Assembly (NCBI RefSeq): GCF_000485595.1
Contig: NW_014577313.1
Location: 50,304-114,303, forward strand
Length of the DNA stretch: 64,000 nt
Direction: 5' to 3'
From: Priapulus caudatus
Taxonomy: Eukaryota > Priapulida > Priapulimorpha > Priapulimorphida > Priapulidae
The notes under the pieces are model-generated. The model worked only from the letters and a program-made list of their open reading frames with translations. It did no database searches and had not been told where the DNA came from. The first letter of the stretch is position 1; every line of letters begins with the position of its first letter. Made by a program: the position numbers and the translations under genes. Below, in pieces: positions 20,725 through 33,226 of this stretch.

Positions 20725-23211
20725 TTATAATTTGTCCAATTTCACACACCATCTTACAAACCAGGTTTTAGAATATTGCTTATCGACAACGGCGCAGAGT
20801 TCGGTCAACATTACCGCGTTTTCCTTCAGCGTGGTATCCCAGTTCTCAGCGGCAATGAGCGGAATGGCGCGGGTTAGAACCTTAATGGAATTAACGTTGT
20901 TTGCCTTGACCGTCTCCATCACAAGCTTAACCGAGACCTGCGCACAGCAACAACGAGAGGCGCCGCGTAAAATCCCCGACGCACACAAGCACTACTACAT
21001 CTGCAAGTACTTTTAGACAAGGAAAGGCTGCTTGATATCAGGGGTTAATAACGACAAATTTGTCATTATTAACCCCTGTTGATATGTATCAAGCTGAAAA
21101 GGGTTACTATTTTCATTATCTTCATTATTATCATTTTTAAATATATCGCATAAAAGTTTAAACGACACATCGACGCGTTCAAACTTAAACGCGATACTTG
21201 CTGCTCTACTTACAGGCTCTTCGTTCTCCTTCCAGCTATCGTAATCAGTTGCCATGGCAATAGCAGCATAGCACATCCCTGCTTCTTTTGCAAGCACAAC
21301 CTGTAAGACATGGTGAAGCGGGCAATGACCCGACCTTATGGATGCGCCGGTGTTACGATCCGGCCGACGATCGTAGTTATGCTGTTACGTCAGATGGACC
21401 TATCGCACTCTGAGAGGTACTGTTTCCTAAGAGGTATCATTGGAATGAATTCTAACATTCATAATATTACTTTTCTGTCCGGTAATGTTGAGAAAAGCTG
21501 TTATAAACATGATGCTTATCAATGAAGGGCCACGAAGTGGACATTTTCTGGGTGCAAGCATGCAAAACACACATGAACGTTCTTAATCTAGCAACAATAT
21601 CTAGGGGATTATCACAGGTATTGCGTAATGATAGTACTCGGCCTATCCACCTGAACGAAATAACCCCCCAAACAAAATTTTGTTGTTAAGTAGGCCAAGC
21701 TAAACCAGTTACACACTTTTCATGCGTGCATGCCAGAATGGAAATTGCTGCTTACTGCGCCGCGCTTCGTTCCTAAGCGTTGCGCTAATGCAACAGTGAT
21801 TGGCCTGAGCTTCCTGTCAATCACACCAGGGGGGACATTGAACTTAATCAGCTGAATGTGATGTTGACAGTGATTGTTCAATGGCAGGTGAATTAATACC
21901 TCTGGGACAGTGGTCATGTTGATAACGTCAGCACCCCACAACTTCCACAGCTTGCTCTCGGCCCTTGATGAGAACCTAGGCCCCTCGATTGTCATAACGG
22001 TGCCCGAGGGGTGACAGCGCACACCGCAATCCTTGGCCGCATCATACAAAATCTGTGCAACCCACCAAAAAAACAATATATTGCAGATTAAGCTTTCGTC
22101 TACATGGATATGATTCACATAGTATTGCAGTGAATACCTGTCTAGGATAATGCTCAGCTAGTAATATTGCCATTTGGTTGATGAAAATGAGCTGTGATTT
22201 CTCCCGACTGTGATAACATTTCAGCGTAAAATCAAAAGAAAACTAATGAGAATGTAAGCAACTCCATCAGCTTCAACACAGATATATAGCAATGTCTACA
22301 AAAGTTTTACTTTGCTTGTCCTTGTGCAGAAAGGCGTGTCCAGTGGAAGATGACATATGCCTTTGTATTCTGAGTGGGCACCATCATAAAATGTCTGATC
22401 TCTCTTATGAGTTCTAGAAAGTAATGCACATTTGCGGTGCAACTATTAACATGCATCATGCATTATGCATAGGACATCGGGCTATCATTATCACAGTCAA
22501 TGGTAGCCACTCAAATAAGCAAACCTTGCAACCCTCAATGAAAAATGCCAGGGAAATATCCCCACAACAAATATTGCTACAAGATACAGAACTTATCATA
22601 AATATTGTGATGTGATGGCAAATAGGACATTGATATAGACAGCCAGTAGAACACTTGAGTAAACACTTGGTATAGAGTTAACACCCTTCGTTTATTTCAT
22701 GCATCAGATAGTGGGCATTTACTTGGTCTTTTAGATAGAGGGAGAAATCAACATAAAGAGGCGATGTAAATCTTCGGTCGACGCTGGTGTGACTTTCCGA
22801 TAACTTCGCTTCGTGGTATCGAAGCACCCAATGCAACTGAGGTGTTTTAAGGAGTCTTATTTACGATCTTACGTGAAAATAATGTACACGACTTCTGTAA
22901 ATTAAATAAACACGTCAAAACCAACTGCGTGTCCAGGTCAATTCAAGCGAGATGGCAGCTCCAACGTGCAGTACAGAAAGCCTGCTGCTATATGTGAGAA
23001 TGCAAACACACTTAACGTATAGCTATGTGAGTCTAAATCTCACCTGTCTAAAAACTGGTCCAGTATCAGGAAATCTGTCGGCTGGATCTCGTCTTTGAGT
23101 GATCCGCACGCCGTCGTAACAACCATGTGTGTGCAGCCTTCATTTTTGAGAGCCAGCACGTTTGCTCTGTAGTTGACATTACTGGGCAAAATCGTGTGTT
23201 GACGGCCGTGC
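20725..23211 (-). CDS. MTAP: S-methyl-5'-thioadenosine phosphorylase, exons 4-8
   Basis: MTAP splits methylthioadenosine into adenine and methylthioribose-1-phosphate in the cytosol (methionine/purine salvage). Minus-strand exons: 23044-23211 ([32 protein letters not shown]), 22311-22413 ([18 protein letters not shown]), 21900-22052 ([30 protein letters not shown]), 21214-21300 ([20 protein letters not shown]) and 20725-20937 (last exon, TAA). All junctions have AG/GT borders and matching phases. The family's substrate-site stretches ([32 protein letters not shown]) are all present. Together with exons 1-3 the protein is 297 aa (human 283). Exon 4 starts with the last base of an Arg codon whose first two bases end exon 3, which is found only at 33227 and 49047. 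Confidence 0.95.
21038..21082. mobile_element. 45-bp minimal hairpin element related to 12651-13663
   Basis: TCAGGGGTTAATAACGACAA is followed directly by its near-complement, flanked by TA on both sides, in MTAP intron 7. It looks like the two ends of the foldback element with the centre deleted. Confidence 0.65.
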
Positions 23212-23556
23212 CTGCAAAAAATCCATCGTGATGTTGTTAATCCGCCAGAATTATTGCAGTTACAAAACTCAATTTCTTGCTTGCAAGACAAAGACTATAT
23301 TAACAGAATACAGATCAATCGATAAGATATTCAACATACCTAGGGTTTACACTTCATGTTGGAGAAATAATAACATAACTATTAAAAAAAACTTCCTAAA
23401 TTTACACGAACATACATACATACATGTATTGAAGACACATTGATACACGTACGAGTTTGAGCATAAAGCTAGCATATACAGGGGCTGAAAATAGGGCGAG
23501 GTCCGGGACCTGCCGATTTCATGCTCGGACCTTCGCAATTTCCAAGCAAAAATCTC

Positions 23557-25390
23557 ACCCTCTACCACCTTCTACAACTTCAGCGTACTCGCCGCACTAC
23601 GTGTAGCGGGGACCGCGGCAGGCGGGCGTGTCGCGAGACATCCTAGACTCCACCTACGACATTGTCGTGTACGTCATCCAGAAATGCCACGCGTCAGCTT
23701 CACTAGAGAGCTGTCATCTACAGCGTCACCGTGTTCATCGTCCGCTCCCCACGCTGGCCGCGTCGAGGCTCCAGCGTGTTCTCGCCGTTCAGCGCATGCA
23801 GGTCTGGCTAATGTTTCTTCGCTTACGGCCCGTCGTCAAATACCCCTGCTGGCTGTCGCGCGCTGCCAGCCTGGCCCCCTCGACTATCCCCGCCGCGGCC
23901 CACATCGGCATCTCTGCCGGGCTTCGATCGCTTTTCCAGCCGGCCCCATCGCATCCCCGGCCGGCCCCATCTCATCCCCGCCGCGGTTCCATCCATCCCT
24001 TACCGCGGTTCTCATCGCATCCGCTGCCGGCGTATCATCGCATCCCCGCCTGGCCCCATCTCATCCCCGGCCGGTTCCATCGCATCCCTGCCGCGGCCCA
24101 TCGCCAATCCCCGCCGGGTTGCGCGCCATCCCTTGCCGCTCGGTCCCGCCTCCCCACCGCTTCCACTCCCACCTCCCACCTCGCTCCCACCTTCCCACCG
24201 GCTCCGCGATTTCCCCGCCAGCTACACCACCTTCCCATCAGCTCCCTCCTCCCGTCAGGGTCCGCAAATCCTGCCAGGTCTCCGCTCCCCGCTTACCGGG
24301 TCTCCCTACCTCTCCTCCAGCTCCCACCTTACTACCGGATCCGACCTCAGGTCCGCCAGCTCCCACCTCTCCTCCGCCGCCGGACCGCCACACTCGCCTG
24401 CGCAAACGCCCGTATCCCCGGGCACCGCTCCCCCTCGTCAGCTACTTCTCGATGTACGTGATCAAGGCACGCTGGCCGTATCAGGGCGGCAGCGTACAAG
24501 CCCGGTGGGCGCAGCGGCGCACATAGCTGCACATCTCCTGGTGGCTGTTTGTCATTGTCATGCTGGGGCTCTACAGAGCGGGCACCAGCGACGCGGTCGT
24601 CGCTCCGTCCGTCCAACCACCATCGCAGTACCGTTCACGGAACCTGCCGCGAGCTGCAGAGGGCGCCGTCGTGCCGTCGTGTGGGCGCGGCTACGCGATG
24701 GAAGAGCCTGCTGCGGGACAGCCTCCCGCAGTCGACTTCGCAGGCTGTGGGCGAAGGTGAGCGCTGACGCTCGCGGCGACCATCGAAGACGAGGAGCAAG
24801 TTTGCGGAGCGGCTCATGTCGGAGCTACGCTTACATCGTCAACGGACTGGCCCGAAGCGCCACCGTCGAGCATTGACTACCGCAGACGGGCCCTGGCCCG
24901 CCTCAGCATCATCCCCGTAGACTACAACGTGAGAAATCGGCTGCGGTCCCAGCCGAGATCCCCCACAAGGGCGCTGAAATACCGCGGATCCGGTGAGGGG
25001 GGGGGTGGGGCAGGCTGAGGGAGCAGCGCATCCTGGCACTGTGGCAGCGGCAGGAGATGTTGAAGGTAGCGCGTGCGCGCTCGCGCCGTGTTCGCTGAGA
25101 ACAAGCTGAGTCCTGTCTCAACCTGCGCAAATATCTCGTGTTCCTGGCTGGAAAGGCATCGTCGCAGGCTTGGCTGGCGGCTGATGGGGAGCGCGCGGGC
25201 GCAGTGTCTCATACACAGACTACAGAGGAAGACCGCCTGGCCCGTGTACGCCGCTAAGCGTAGGCGTCTGATGCAGCAGCAGCCCAGCAGCAGGAGGAGG
25301 GATGGACGAGAGAGATGGGGGGGGGGGCGGCATTTTGCTATGTGTGTATGGCACTGGACGTGTGTGATGGATGTAGCAGGGTAACGAGGG
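23557..25390 (+). pseudogene. Ionotropic-glutamate-receptor-like gene, copy A (5' truncated, frameshifted)
   Basis: Starts abruptly inside the ligand-binding S1 segment ('caacttcagcgtactcg'; compare YNFTYSPHYV in copy B) and runs through RDILDSTYD, the first membrane segment, a proline-rich repeat (about 23900-24390), the pore (SYFSMYVIKA...), and the third membrane segment (about 24531-24600). The last reads SWWLFVIVMLGLYSG, then PTTIAVPFT and RGAVVPVVWA once small frameshifts are allowed. The C-terminal part runs to about 25260. The M3/YSG signature and the S1-M1-pore-M3-S2 order are those of ionotropic receptors. It lies in MTAP intron 3 on the opposite strand, and the sequence after it to 28645 mirrors 42090-45490. 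As given it cannot encode an intact channel: the signal peptide and S1 start are missing and the frame shifts repeatedly. Confidence 0.72.
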
Positions 25391-28300
25391 CCGCAGGTGG
25401 CGGTGGTGCGAATGTGCACTTTTTTTAATTGAACGTTGTAGATATTCGTTAGGCCCTAGCGATTCAATATAGCTTGTGTGTACACAGTGTGCTTTCTATT
25501 TCTCGTCCTGTAGCTCTCACTGCAAAAATAAAAAAATTGTGCTATCAATGACTGCCTGTTGTTCGATTCTGCTGCCATTACTGTTGCTATTTCTGCTGCA
25601 TGCCTCATCATCAACATCTATCCATCTGTCACTCCATCACCATCTGTCACTTCCATCCATCATACAACCACCCATCATCCTTCTATTCATCCATTCAACC
25701 ATACAACCACCCATCCATCCTTCGATTCATGCCATTCAACGCACCCATCATTCTTCTAATTCATCATCATCGATTCAACCATAGAAACCACCCATCGATC
25801 CCTTCTATCCATCCATTCAACCATGGAACCACCCATACGAAACCGATTCACAGACAAAAAACGTGAATCACGAAAGCATGTACATATCACCAACTCAGTT
25901 TTTAGGCTTATCTGTACAATAGTCAGATGCAGCTCTAGAATCGCATAAGCGTGCGTTGCGTCCCGGCCGTGCGTCGTTCGTCAACAGTTGGCACAAATCT
26001 AAACGGCTTCGAAACCGTACGGTCCACGATAATTCGGGACGTGGGGTAAATCCGAAAACGCAGTTGGGATGTCGAAGCTGGGCGTCAAAGATTAAAGGTC
26101 AAGAGGTGTAAAAGAAGAGTAAACATCTCCCCTCCCTTAACTTAAGGTATAGGGAGGAAATGCAGAGTTTGCGGAGCAAAATCTAAACGGCTCGACCTAG
26201 GCTCGTGATAGTCGGTGTATAGCCATCATGGTAGGATAAAGCCCTATCACTGTGGCCGAAATTGAGTCACAGGTCTAAAGTCAATGGGGCACAGGGCAGA
26301 TTTTTAGACATTTTTATGAAAGAATGGTCTGACGGAGCGATTTTAAAAACTTTTTTCTTTCAGCGGTGACCGTACATTTTTATAGCTTATGAAAAGGACC
26401 ATAAAATTACTTTCGCGCTGACATGCGAAGAGTAAAGTGTCGGATAACCTTTTGAGCCCTCAGAGGAGGGTTAAACCATGGATTTGTTGACTGTTTAACA
26501 AGGATCTGAACTGCTTTTTGCTATTGTGATGTGAGGCCTGCAGTTCAAAGTTCATTTGCAAAGGCAAATGTTTGTTGAACAAGATTTGGCTCCATTAAAT
26601 CATAATCTTTTTCTAAAGCACTTCTGTATTAGCACCCTGTATTAAGCACACTGTAAGAATCCCTGATATGCTTCGCGTGGTAGCAAAAACTGGGGGCAAG
26701 CCCATTACGCATGCAGGGGTGAACTGCACTAATTCTAATCATAATTATTGGCCTGCAACCTGCAATGCAGATGTGTTAACTCACAGCTGAGCGAAATTCC
26801 TCAGCTGCCTGAATATACTTGATTTCAGCAATCTCAACTGGAAGTGAGTTTATCACGCACGAAGGGTGATGCCCATCTTTGAGTTATTGATACACTTGCA
26901 CGCTGCCATCTCGCGGCAAACTAAGGCCTAGTTTAAATAGATTTATTCACAGTAACTTTGTTCAACGAATATAATAATAACCTAGTACCATATAATATAC
27001 TTTAATATACTTTATATATATATTTACTTTTCCATCATGATCTTAACATATATCATTAGCTATGGCCGTGCGTAATAACGCCATTTACCAGTTTAGCGAA
27101 CAAGCTGTTACCACATAGAAATATTAGAGAGCACCTATATATTATTATTTCTATGGCTGTTACACCTCAGTTGACATAGGAACGAAGTATTTTATTGAGG
27201 GCAGTAAAGGGCACATCGGCTGGTTTTTTTTATTTATTTATATAATGTAAGGAGAGAGAGAGAAAGGTCTAAGATTAAATGAGAGAGAGAGAGAGAAGAG
27301 AAGAGTAGTAATTTGAGACGGGGGAACATGGAAAAACGGTGATACGCTGTGTATGCGAGCGGGAAACGGGGTACATTAGGTCGTGCGACGATGGTGTGGC
27401 AAGGGAAGGGGGGTGGGAGCAAGGGGGAGGGAGAGGGAAGGTAAGGGGTGGAAGTGGAGAGCAAGAGGATGAAGTGGAGGCAAGGAGGGAGGAGGTGGAC
27501 GCAGTGGGAAGGGAGGTGGGAGAGAAAGGAACCCCACGCTGCCCTAATTAAACTTGGAAGATGCCATGCTCATATGTTGAATATATTTTATGTCAACGTC
27601 AATGTCATTCATTAACTTGTATTTGAATTTGTTATTATTGTTCTGTATTAGAATTAGCCCATAGAGCCTAGGTGGGTGCGAAATGTAGCTGATATTTGTT
27701 CGAATGGCTACGAAAGTCAAACAAGAAATAAAGAGACTTATGTATACGACGTCTTGCTATGTACAAAATTGAATTTTATCAGCAGAACAACGCAGCCACT
27801 GGATGAGCATGTGCGGCCTGGCGGCCCACATTGTTTATCTTGATTTCTATCAATTTTTTACTGATTGGATGGGAATGGATGGGATGGGATGGCATGGGAT
27901 GGGCATGGGATGGGATGCGGTGGCAATGGGATGGGATGGATGGCATGGCATGCATGCATGGGATGGCACTGAATGTGATGAGATGGGATGGATGGGATGC
28001 GGTGCAATGGGATGGCATGCCAGGTGTATCCAGGATTTTTTCTGGGGTGGTCGTGATCTAAATTTTTGGAACCTTTTCACAATTGAGATAACAGCAAGAA
28101 TGTGATTAAAATGTCATACAATTTAATTGAAACAAATTTTTTGTTAAAAAAAAGTTTTTGATCAGTTTTTAAAGCAAGTTTTCGACTCAGTTGAAACAGA
28201 GTCTTTTAACTCTTTGTCTTGTCTTTGTCTTGATCTTGTCTTGTCTTGATCTTGATCTTGTCTTGTCTTTGTCTTTGTCAGACTTTGTCTCTCTTTTTTG

Positions 28301-28645
28301 AACTCAGTTTTTTGAAACAAAAAAGTCAGTTTTCAAATTGCTGGACTGAATAGATTTACGTCACGCAATTGGCAAAGGTCTTTGGACTTCATTGCTGTAC
28401 CTGATCAATTATGCTTTTTCATTTATGTCATTGTGAAATAGGCCTCCGAAAAAAAATGTCTTTGGAAAAAATGTGGACCGCTTTTGAAATTTTGTGGGTC
28501 GTACTGACCCTCACGACCCCTCCCCCCTGCATACACCCATGTATGCAATGGATGGATGCATGCATGCATGCATGGATAGATAGATAGTTAGATTTCCTTT
28601 TTTCCTTTTTTCCCTTTACTTACCTCTTTAGTATGTATTATTTTT
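25391..28645. repeat. Repeat-rich flank, inverted copy of 42090-45490
   Basis: Landmarks in order: a CATC/ATTCAACC minisatellite (25600-25850), the 1-kb dispersed repeat in minus orientation (26000-26900), GAGA tracts (27250-27330), a GGATG minisatellite (27865-28025), 'cttgtctttgtcttgatcttg' repeats (28205-28285) and GCAT repeats (28550-28590). Each recurs in reverse order and as complement from 45190 down to 42090. No gene recognised. Confidence 0.85.
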
Positions 28646-28739
28646 TATTTTTTATTAATATTTAATTTATTAATTTATTTCATTAATTATTTTTTTAGTT
28701 TATTAATTATTTTTATTTTTAATGTCTTATCTTTTGATT

Positions 28740-28870
28740 TATTATTATTTTTTACTCTTTGGGATGGGATGGGATGGGATGGCATGGCATGGCATGGCAT
28801 GACATGGCATGACATGGCATGGGATATGGGATGGCATGGAATGGGATGGATGGATGCATGGATAGATAGT
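28740..28870 (+). repeat. GGGAT/GGCAT simple repeat
   Basis: Tandem 'gggatgggatgg' and 'ggcatggcatg' units, then 'ggatggatgcatgg'. Confidence 0.85.
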
Positions 28871-29040
28871 TAGATTTTTTTGGGTATTTTCCTTTCAACC
28901 AAGCGGTGACAGTGACTAAAAATCGATCTACTTCTGCTTTATTTCTTCATAATTTGCAATGGTTTAATGATGTTTTATTTTATGAAAGTGGAGTACTGTA
29001 AATTATTGATAGGCCCTACGGACTTTCTTTGTTTTGTGTG

Positions 29041-29065
29041 NNNNNNNNNNNNNNNNNNNNNNNNN
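29041..29065. other. Assembly gap (25 N)
   Basis: Run of 25 N immediately before a poorly assembled receptor fragment. Confidence 0.99.
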
Positions 29066-30525
29066 CGACCCCACACGTCCCTGCGCAAACGCCCGTATCC
29101 CCGGGTGTCGACGACATGTCCGGTCTAGCCGACATCGAAGACGCCGGGCAACCGCCCTCCCCTTCCCGTCAGTCAACACTTTCTCAGCACTGTACCCCAC
29201 GGGGGTACTCGCGGGTCACAGCCTGCGCGTATCGAGCGCCGGCCGCGCACGTACATCTCTCCGCTGGGGCGCCGCAGCGGCCGCGGACGGCACGCCTGAG
29301 CAGCATCTCCTGGGAGTTGGCGCCGTGTTTGTTCATGACTTTTTCCCATGCTGGGTTCCTGCTACCCCACGGCGAACCGCTTTCGGCTTCAGCATTCTTT
29401 CGGTCGCCGGGCGACACCACCCCCACTCGCGGTACCCGTGGGACGCTTCCGACGAACGCCGCGCGCCGCACGCTGCAAGTCAGCGCGGCCCCCTCGGGCT
29501 CGCCTTGCCTCCTGTGACGTGGCCGGGGCGCGCCTTTACGCCCGATTGGGGGAGCAAAGGAGGGCCTAGTGGCCGGACCGAGGGGCCCTGTCCCCGGCCG
29601 GGACCTCCGTCGCCGCGCTGGTCGGTCGCGCAACCGCGTGAGCGCTTGACCCGGGGCCCCCCCCCGGCCGACCATCCGAACACGGAGCGGAGCCACGTTT
29701 GTTGCGCGAGGCCGGGCGCACTGCTCGCGCAGACTACCCCGCTTAACACTCCCGTCAGACGACGTGCGGCGGAAGCGTCCCGCGCGCCTCGTCGAGCCGA
29801 GGGCAGCTACCCGCCAGGACCGGGCCGCTGCCGCCGCCACCGAGATCTATGCCCCGCTAGACCCTAGCAACCGTCGCAGAATCCGGACTGTACAGGCTTG
29901 CGGCTCGGCCCGCCCGAGAGCTCCCCGACTAAGGCGGGGGCGGCGCTGGCACAATCGGGGCGCCGCCGGCTACATTCCGCGGGCGCTGGAGGCTCGACAG
30001 CCGGCAACCCCTTGGCACCGCGGCTTGGCGACGCGGCAGCCGACGATGTGGTAGGGATTCACGCAGCGCCGCGGACCGCGCCAGTGCTCCGCACGCGCGG
30101 GCTCGCGCGGTCCTCCCGGCCGCCGTCGCTGAGAACAACGCCTGGACAAGTGTCTCACTGGCATACTCCTGTGCGTCGTTACCTGCTGGATACCGGCATC
30201 GGCTCGCAGGGCTGGCCTGGCGCTGATGGCCGCGGAGTGCGCCGTCGCCGTCGGGCGTCGCTTTCCGGTCCACACGCGCTTCCGCCGTAACTGACCGACA
30301 CGGAGACGCTGTCGCGTCGGCGCCAGTGTCTCATACACAGACTATCAGAGGAAGACCGCCGGCCCGTTGTACGCCCGCTAACGTTAGGCGTCCTGATGCA
30401 AGCAGCCAGCCCTCAGCAGCAGGGGAGGGATGGGCGAGACAGAGATGGCGGGGGGGGGCGGCATTGCTATGTGTGTATCACCTGCAGGCTGTGTGTGATA
30501 CAGGTGTAGCAGGGTAACGACGCCG
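29066..30525 (+). pseudogene. Receptor-like gene copy B, C-terminal half in plus orientation, degraded
   Basis: Begins with 'ctgcgcaaacgcccgtatccccggg', shared with copy A at 24398-24422. It then loses alignment in a GC-rich region, and from about 30310 again matches copy A ('agtgtctcatacacagact', 'agaggaagaccgcc', 'tgctatgtgtgtat', 'tgtagcagggtaacga'). The middle is full of apparent insertions. It faces the minus-strand N-terminal half that starts at about 30535, so the two halves of one gene meet tail to tail. This suggests a chimeric join rather than a functional locus. Confidence 0.6.
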
Positions 30526-30534
30526 GCGGGGAGG

Positions 30535-31450
30535 TGGGAGCTGGCGGGGATGAGTGATCCGGTAGGTAGGTGGGAGCTGGAGGAGAGGTAGGGAGACCCG
30601 GTAAGGGGGAGCGGAGACCTGGCAGGGAATTGGGAGCTGATGGGAAGGTGGTAGCTGGCGGGGAATCGGGAGCCGGTGGGGAGGTGGGAGCCGGTGGTGA
30701 GGTGGGAGCCGGTGGGGAGGTGGGACCCGGCGGGGATGCGATGGGGCCCGGCAGGGATGCGATGGAACCCGGCGGGGATGAGATGGGGCCCGGCGGGGAT
30801 GCGATGGGGCCCGGCGGGAAAGCGATCGAGCCCGGCAGAGATGCGATGGGGACCGGCGGGGATAGTCGGCGGTGCAGCGCGGACAGCAGCAGGGTATTGA
30901 CGACGCCGTAAGCGAAGAACATTACCCAGACTGCATCGCTGAACGGCGAGAACACGCTGAGAGCCTCGACGACGGCCGGTGGGGAGCGGACGATGAACGC
31001 AGTGACGCTGTAGATGACAGTCTCTAGGAAGCTGACGCGTGGCATCTGGATGACGTTACACGACAAGTCGTAGGTGGAGTCTAGGATGTCTCGCGACACG
31101 CCCGCCTGGCCGCCGTCCCCGCACACGTAGTGCGGCGAGTACGTGAAGTTGTAGAAGGCGGAGAGGGTGGAGACAACGTGCACGAACACCCTGATCATGC
31201 GATCGTCCTGGTCGGGCGTCGACGAACAGTTGAAGAAGCTCACGCTGAGGTGAGCGCCATCTAGGCTCGACGACGACGACGCGGTGGTGGCAGGGCGGTC
31301 GCCACGCCCGCACGTCGCCGCGGGGGCGCCACCGTTGCACGGCGCGGCGGCGGCGTAGCGCAGGGGCGTGATGACGGCGTTGGATCCCCGGCTCTCGCAT
31401 GCAGCTAGCACCAGCAGCAGCAACAGATACGTGATCTCTCTCCCTGTCAT
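30535..31450 (-). CDS. Ionotropic-glutamate-receptor-like protein, N-terminal half (copy B)
   Basis: A minus-strand frame from the ATG at 31450, open for about 327 codons. It has a signal peptide (TGREITYLLLLLVLAA), a short Ser/Ala-rich stretch, an S1-like part with FYNFTYSPHYVCG and RDILDSTYDLSCN, and then the hydrophobic segment SVFSPFSDAVWVMFFAYGVV. That segment corresponds to the 'PFS.EVW' start of M1 in ionotropic receptors. A proline-rich repeat with 7-residue (PGPIASP) and then 6-residue (APTSPP) units follows; the frame then leaves the gene at the join near 30530. There is no large amino-terminal domain, as in divergent IRs. Likely a membrane chemosensory or glutamate-receptor relative; ligand unknown. 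Copy C supplies the pore and S2 halves. Confidence 0.7.
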
Positions 31451-31539
31451 CGTCACAGTGGCGGCTGGTGGGGGCGATGGCGGCTCACTCACAGTAAACA
31501 CACACACGTCGTCTTACTCCTTATGAGATCACGTCAACC

Positions 31540-31640
31540 TGCGAGCAGGAGGAGGAGGAGGAGGAGGAGGAGGAGGAGGAGGAAGAGGAGGAGGAGAAGG
31601 ATGAAGAGAAGGAGAAGAATGACGAGGAGGATGAAGAGAG
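31540..31640. repeat. GAGGAG tract
   Basis: Near-pure (GAG)n with AAG interruptions. The matching tract in the second copy is at 47440-47545. Confidence 0.9.
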
Positions 31641-33134
31641 AAGGGAGGAGTACTAAGGAGATGCAGGAAGGTGGTGAGCTGTATAGTTAGCGACACTGTC
31701 ACCCTCTCTCACTCGGCGTCAGCGCGGATGTGGCAAGGCTCTCTCGCTGCAGCTGCGATGACTACACAACCACCACTCAGCTATCCTTGCTGTCGCCAAA
31801 TGAAGCTCTAATGAAACGCGTGCAGAACAACAGCTTTGCACGCGTATCCGTCTGTTTGTCCGCCGCCGCCACTCAGCATGTATTGATAACGTTGACCCAA
31901 TGCAAGGCATTGAAATGTGGTGATGGTTATTGACGCGCGCCTGCACAAACACACGATGCGCTCGCACAAACTAAGCTGTCATTGTTTCTGTGGGGCGACG
32001 CAGGCAATTTCATCACGATATATACGGCTTTCACGGCGGAAATAGTTGTTTTGTTTTGATGCTGTAGTCCAGGAACACATAATGATGTATGTGTGCACAC
32101 GTGCACGCACGCTCGCCTGCACACATAACCTCACTTTCTCTTATGTGTCGATGTATTTGTCGTGCCAATGAGTCTTGTAAGTTGACAATGGGGCGGCAGC
32201 ACTGGTAGCACACAAACGAGCATGACCAAACAGTCTGTCTGTTCATCGGTCCCTAGCGGATAAAAGAACGATTAGCAAAACGGCAGTCGCTGGCCATCAA
32301 TCGATCACCGAACCGAACGTCGGCCGGTACTGGTGGCGACCCTGCGGCAGAGATGCGCACAGCACTTATTTCTGAGGACAACTGTAGTGAGGATATCATG
32401 AAATCTGTAGTCCGCAGGGTCACTCAGTGACGCAGTAGGCTAGGGGGTTCGGGGCATGCCGCTCATCCGAAATTTTTTTGATTCGCAGATGCAATTGTCC
32501 TGCATTCTGGGACGCCAAAATGACAATAAGTTCCACACTGATATTTGCTGGGCAAATACATGTAGTATTTTCATCAATCGTTTATATCAATGTAAGCACT
32601 GAAACAAAACACACTTGAAATATCATCAAAATTATATTTTTTTCGATCGTAATAAAAATCGTAGTTGTATGCCAACTGGTCCGTGAGTGGTCAAAATGGC
32701 GAACGGAAATTCGGCCATATCTAGTGCCGGGCGGAGCGACAGCGCTCATGTAACGTCTAACTGGGCGGTGACTCTGTGGTAATTAAGTATTTAATATGTG
32801 ATGACGTGAATATAACTTAAGATTACATTTTGTTTGATATATTCAAACCTTGCAAATCCTTTCATCGGAGCTTAAACCAAGCTATTTTCAAGCCCTGATA
32901 TTATATACTTGTCGGTACAGCTGTAGATCAAGCAGTTCTGTTATGATCATAGCACAAGATTTGGCATTAGGTGCTCTCAGGCGCTAATCAGTTTGGCCAG
33001 AACACCACCCACCTTACTTACTTATAATATGTATACGCTATACAGCTTAAAATTAACACATAACTATATTTTGGCAATGCCTTTTTTGAGGGTACACAAA
33101 GGGGTCAATAGTTTTTACATGACTGTTTTGCTGG

Positions 33135-33188
<54 letters not shown>

Positions 33189-33226
33189 GATCCAGCTCCT
33201 TTCATGTGTCTTAATTAGCTTCTTAC
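31641..33226. other. Non-coding part of MTAP intron 3 (first copy)
   Basis: No conserved frame. Matches 47546-49046 with many one-base indels. It ends in a (TA)n run (33140-33187) beside MTAP exon 3. Confidence 0.7.

Noticed and set aside
27779-28105. Met/Asp/Gly- or His/Pro/Ser-rich frames (also 42672-42955)
   Set aside because: GGATG minisatellite read in frame; the same on the inverted copy.
29184-29840. GC-rich 218-codon minus-strand frame
   Set aside because: Long only because the region is GC-rich and stop-poor; no recognisable domain, and the plus strand aligns with the receptor C-terminus at both ends.
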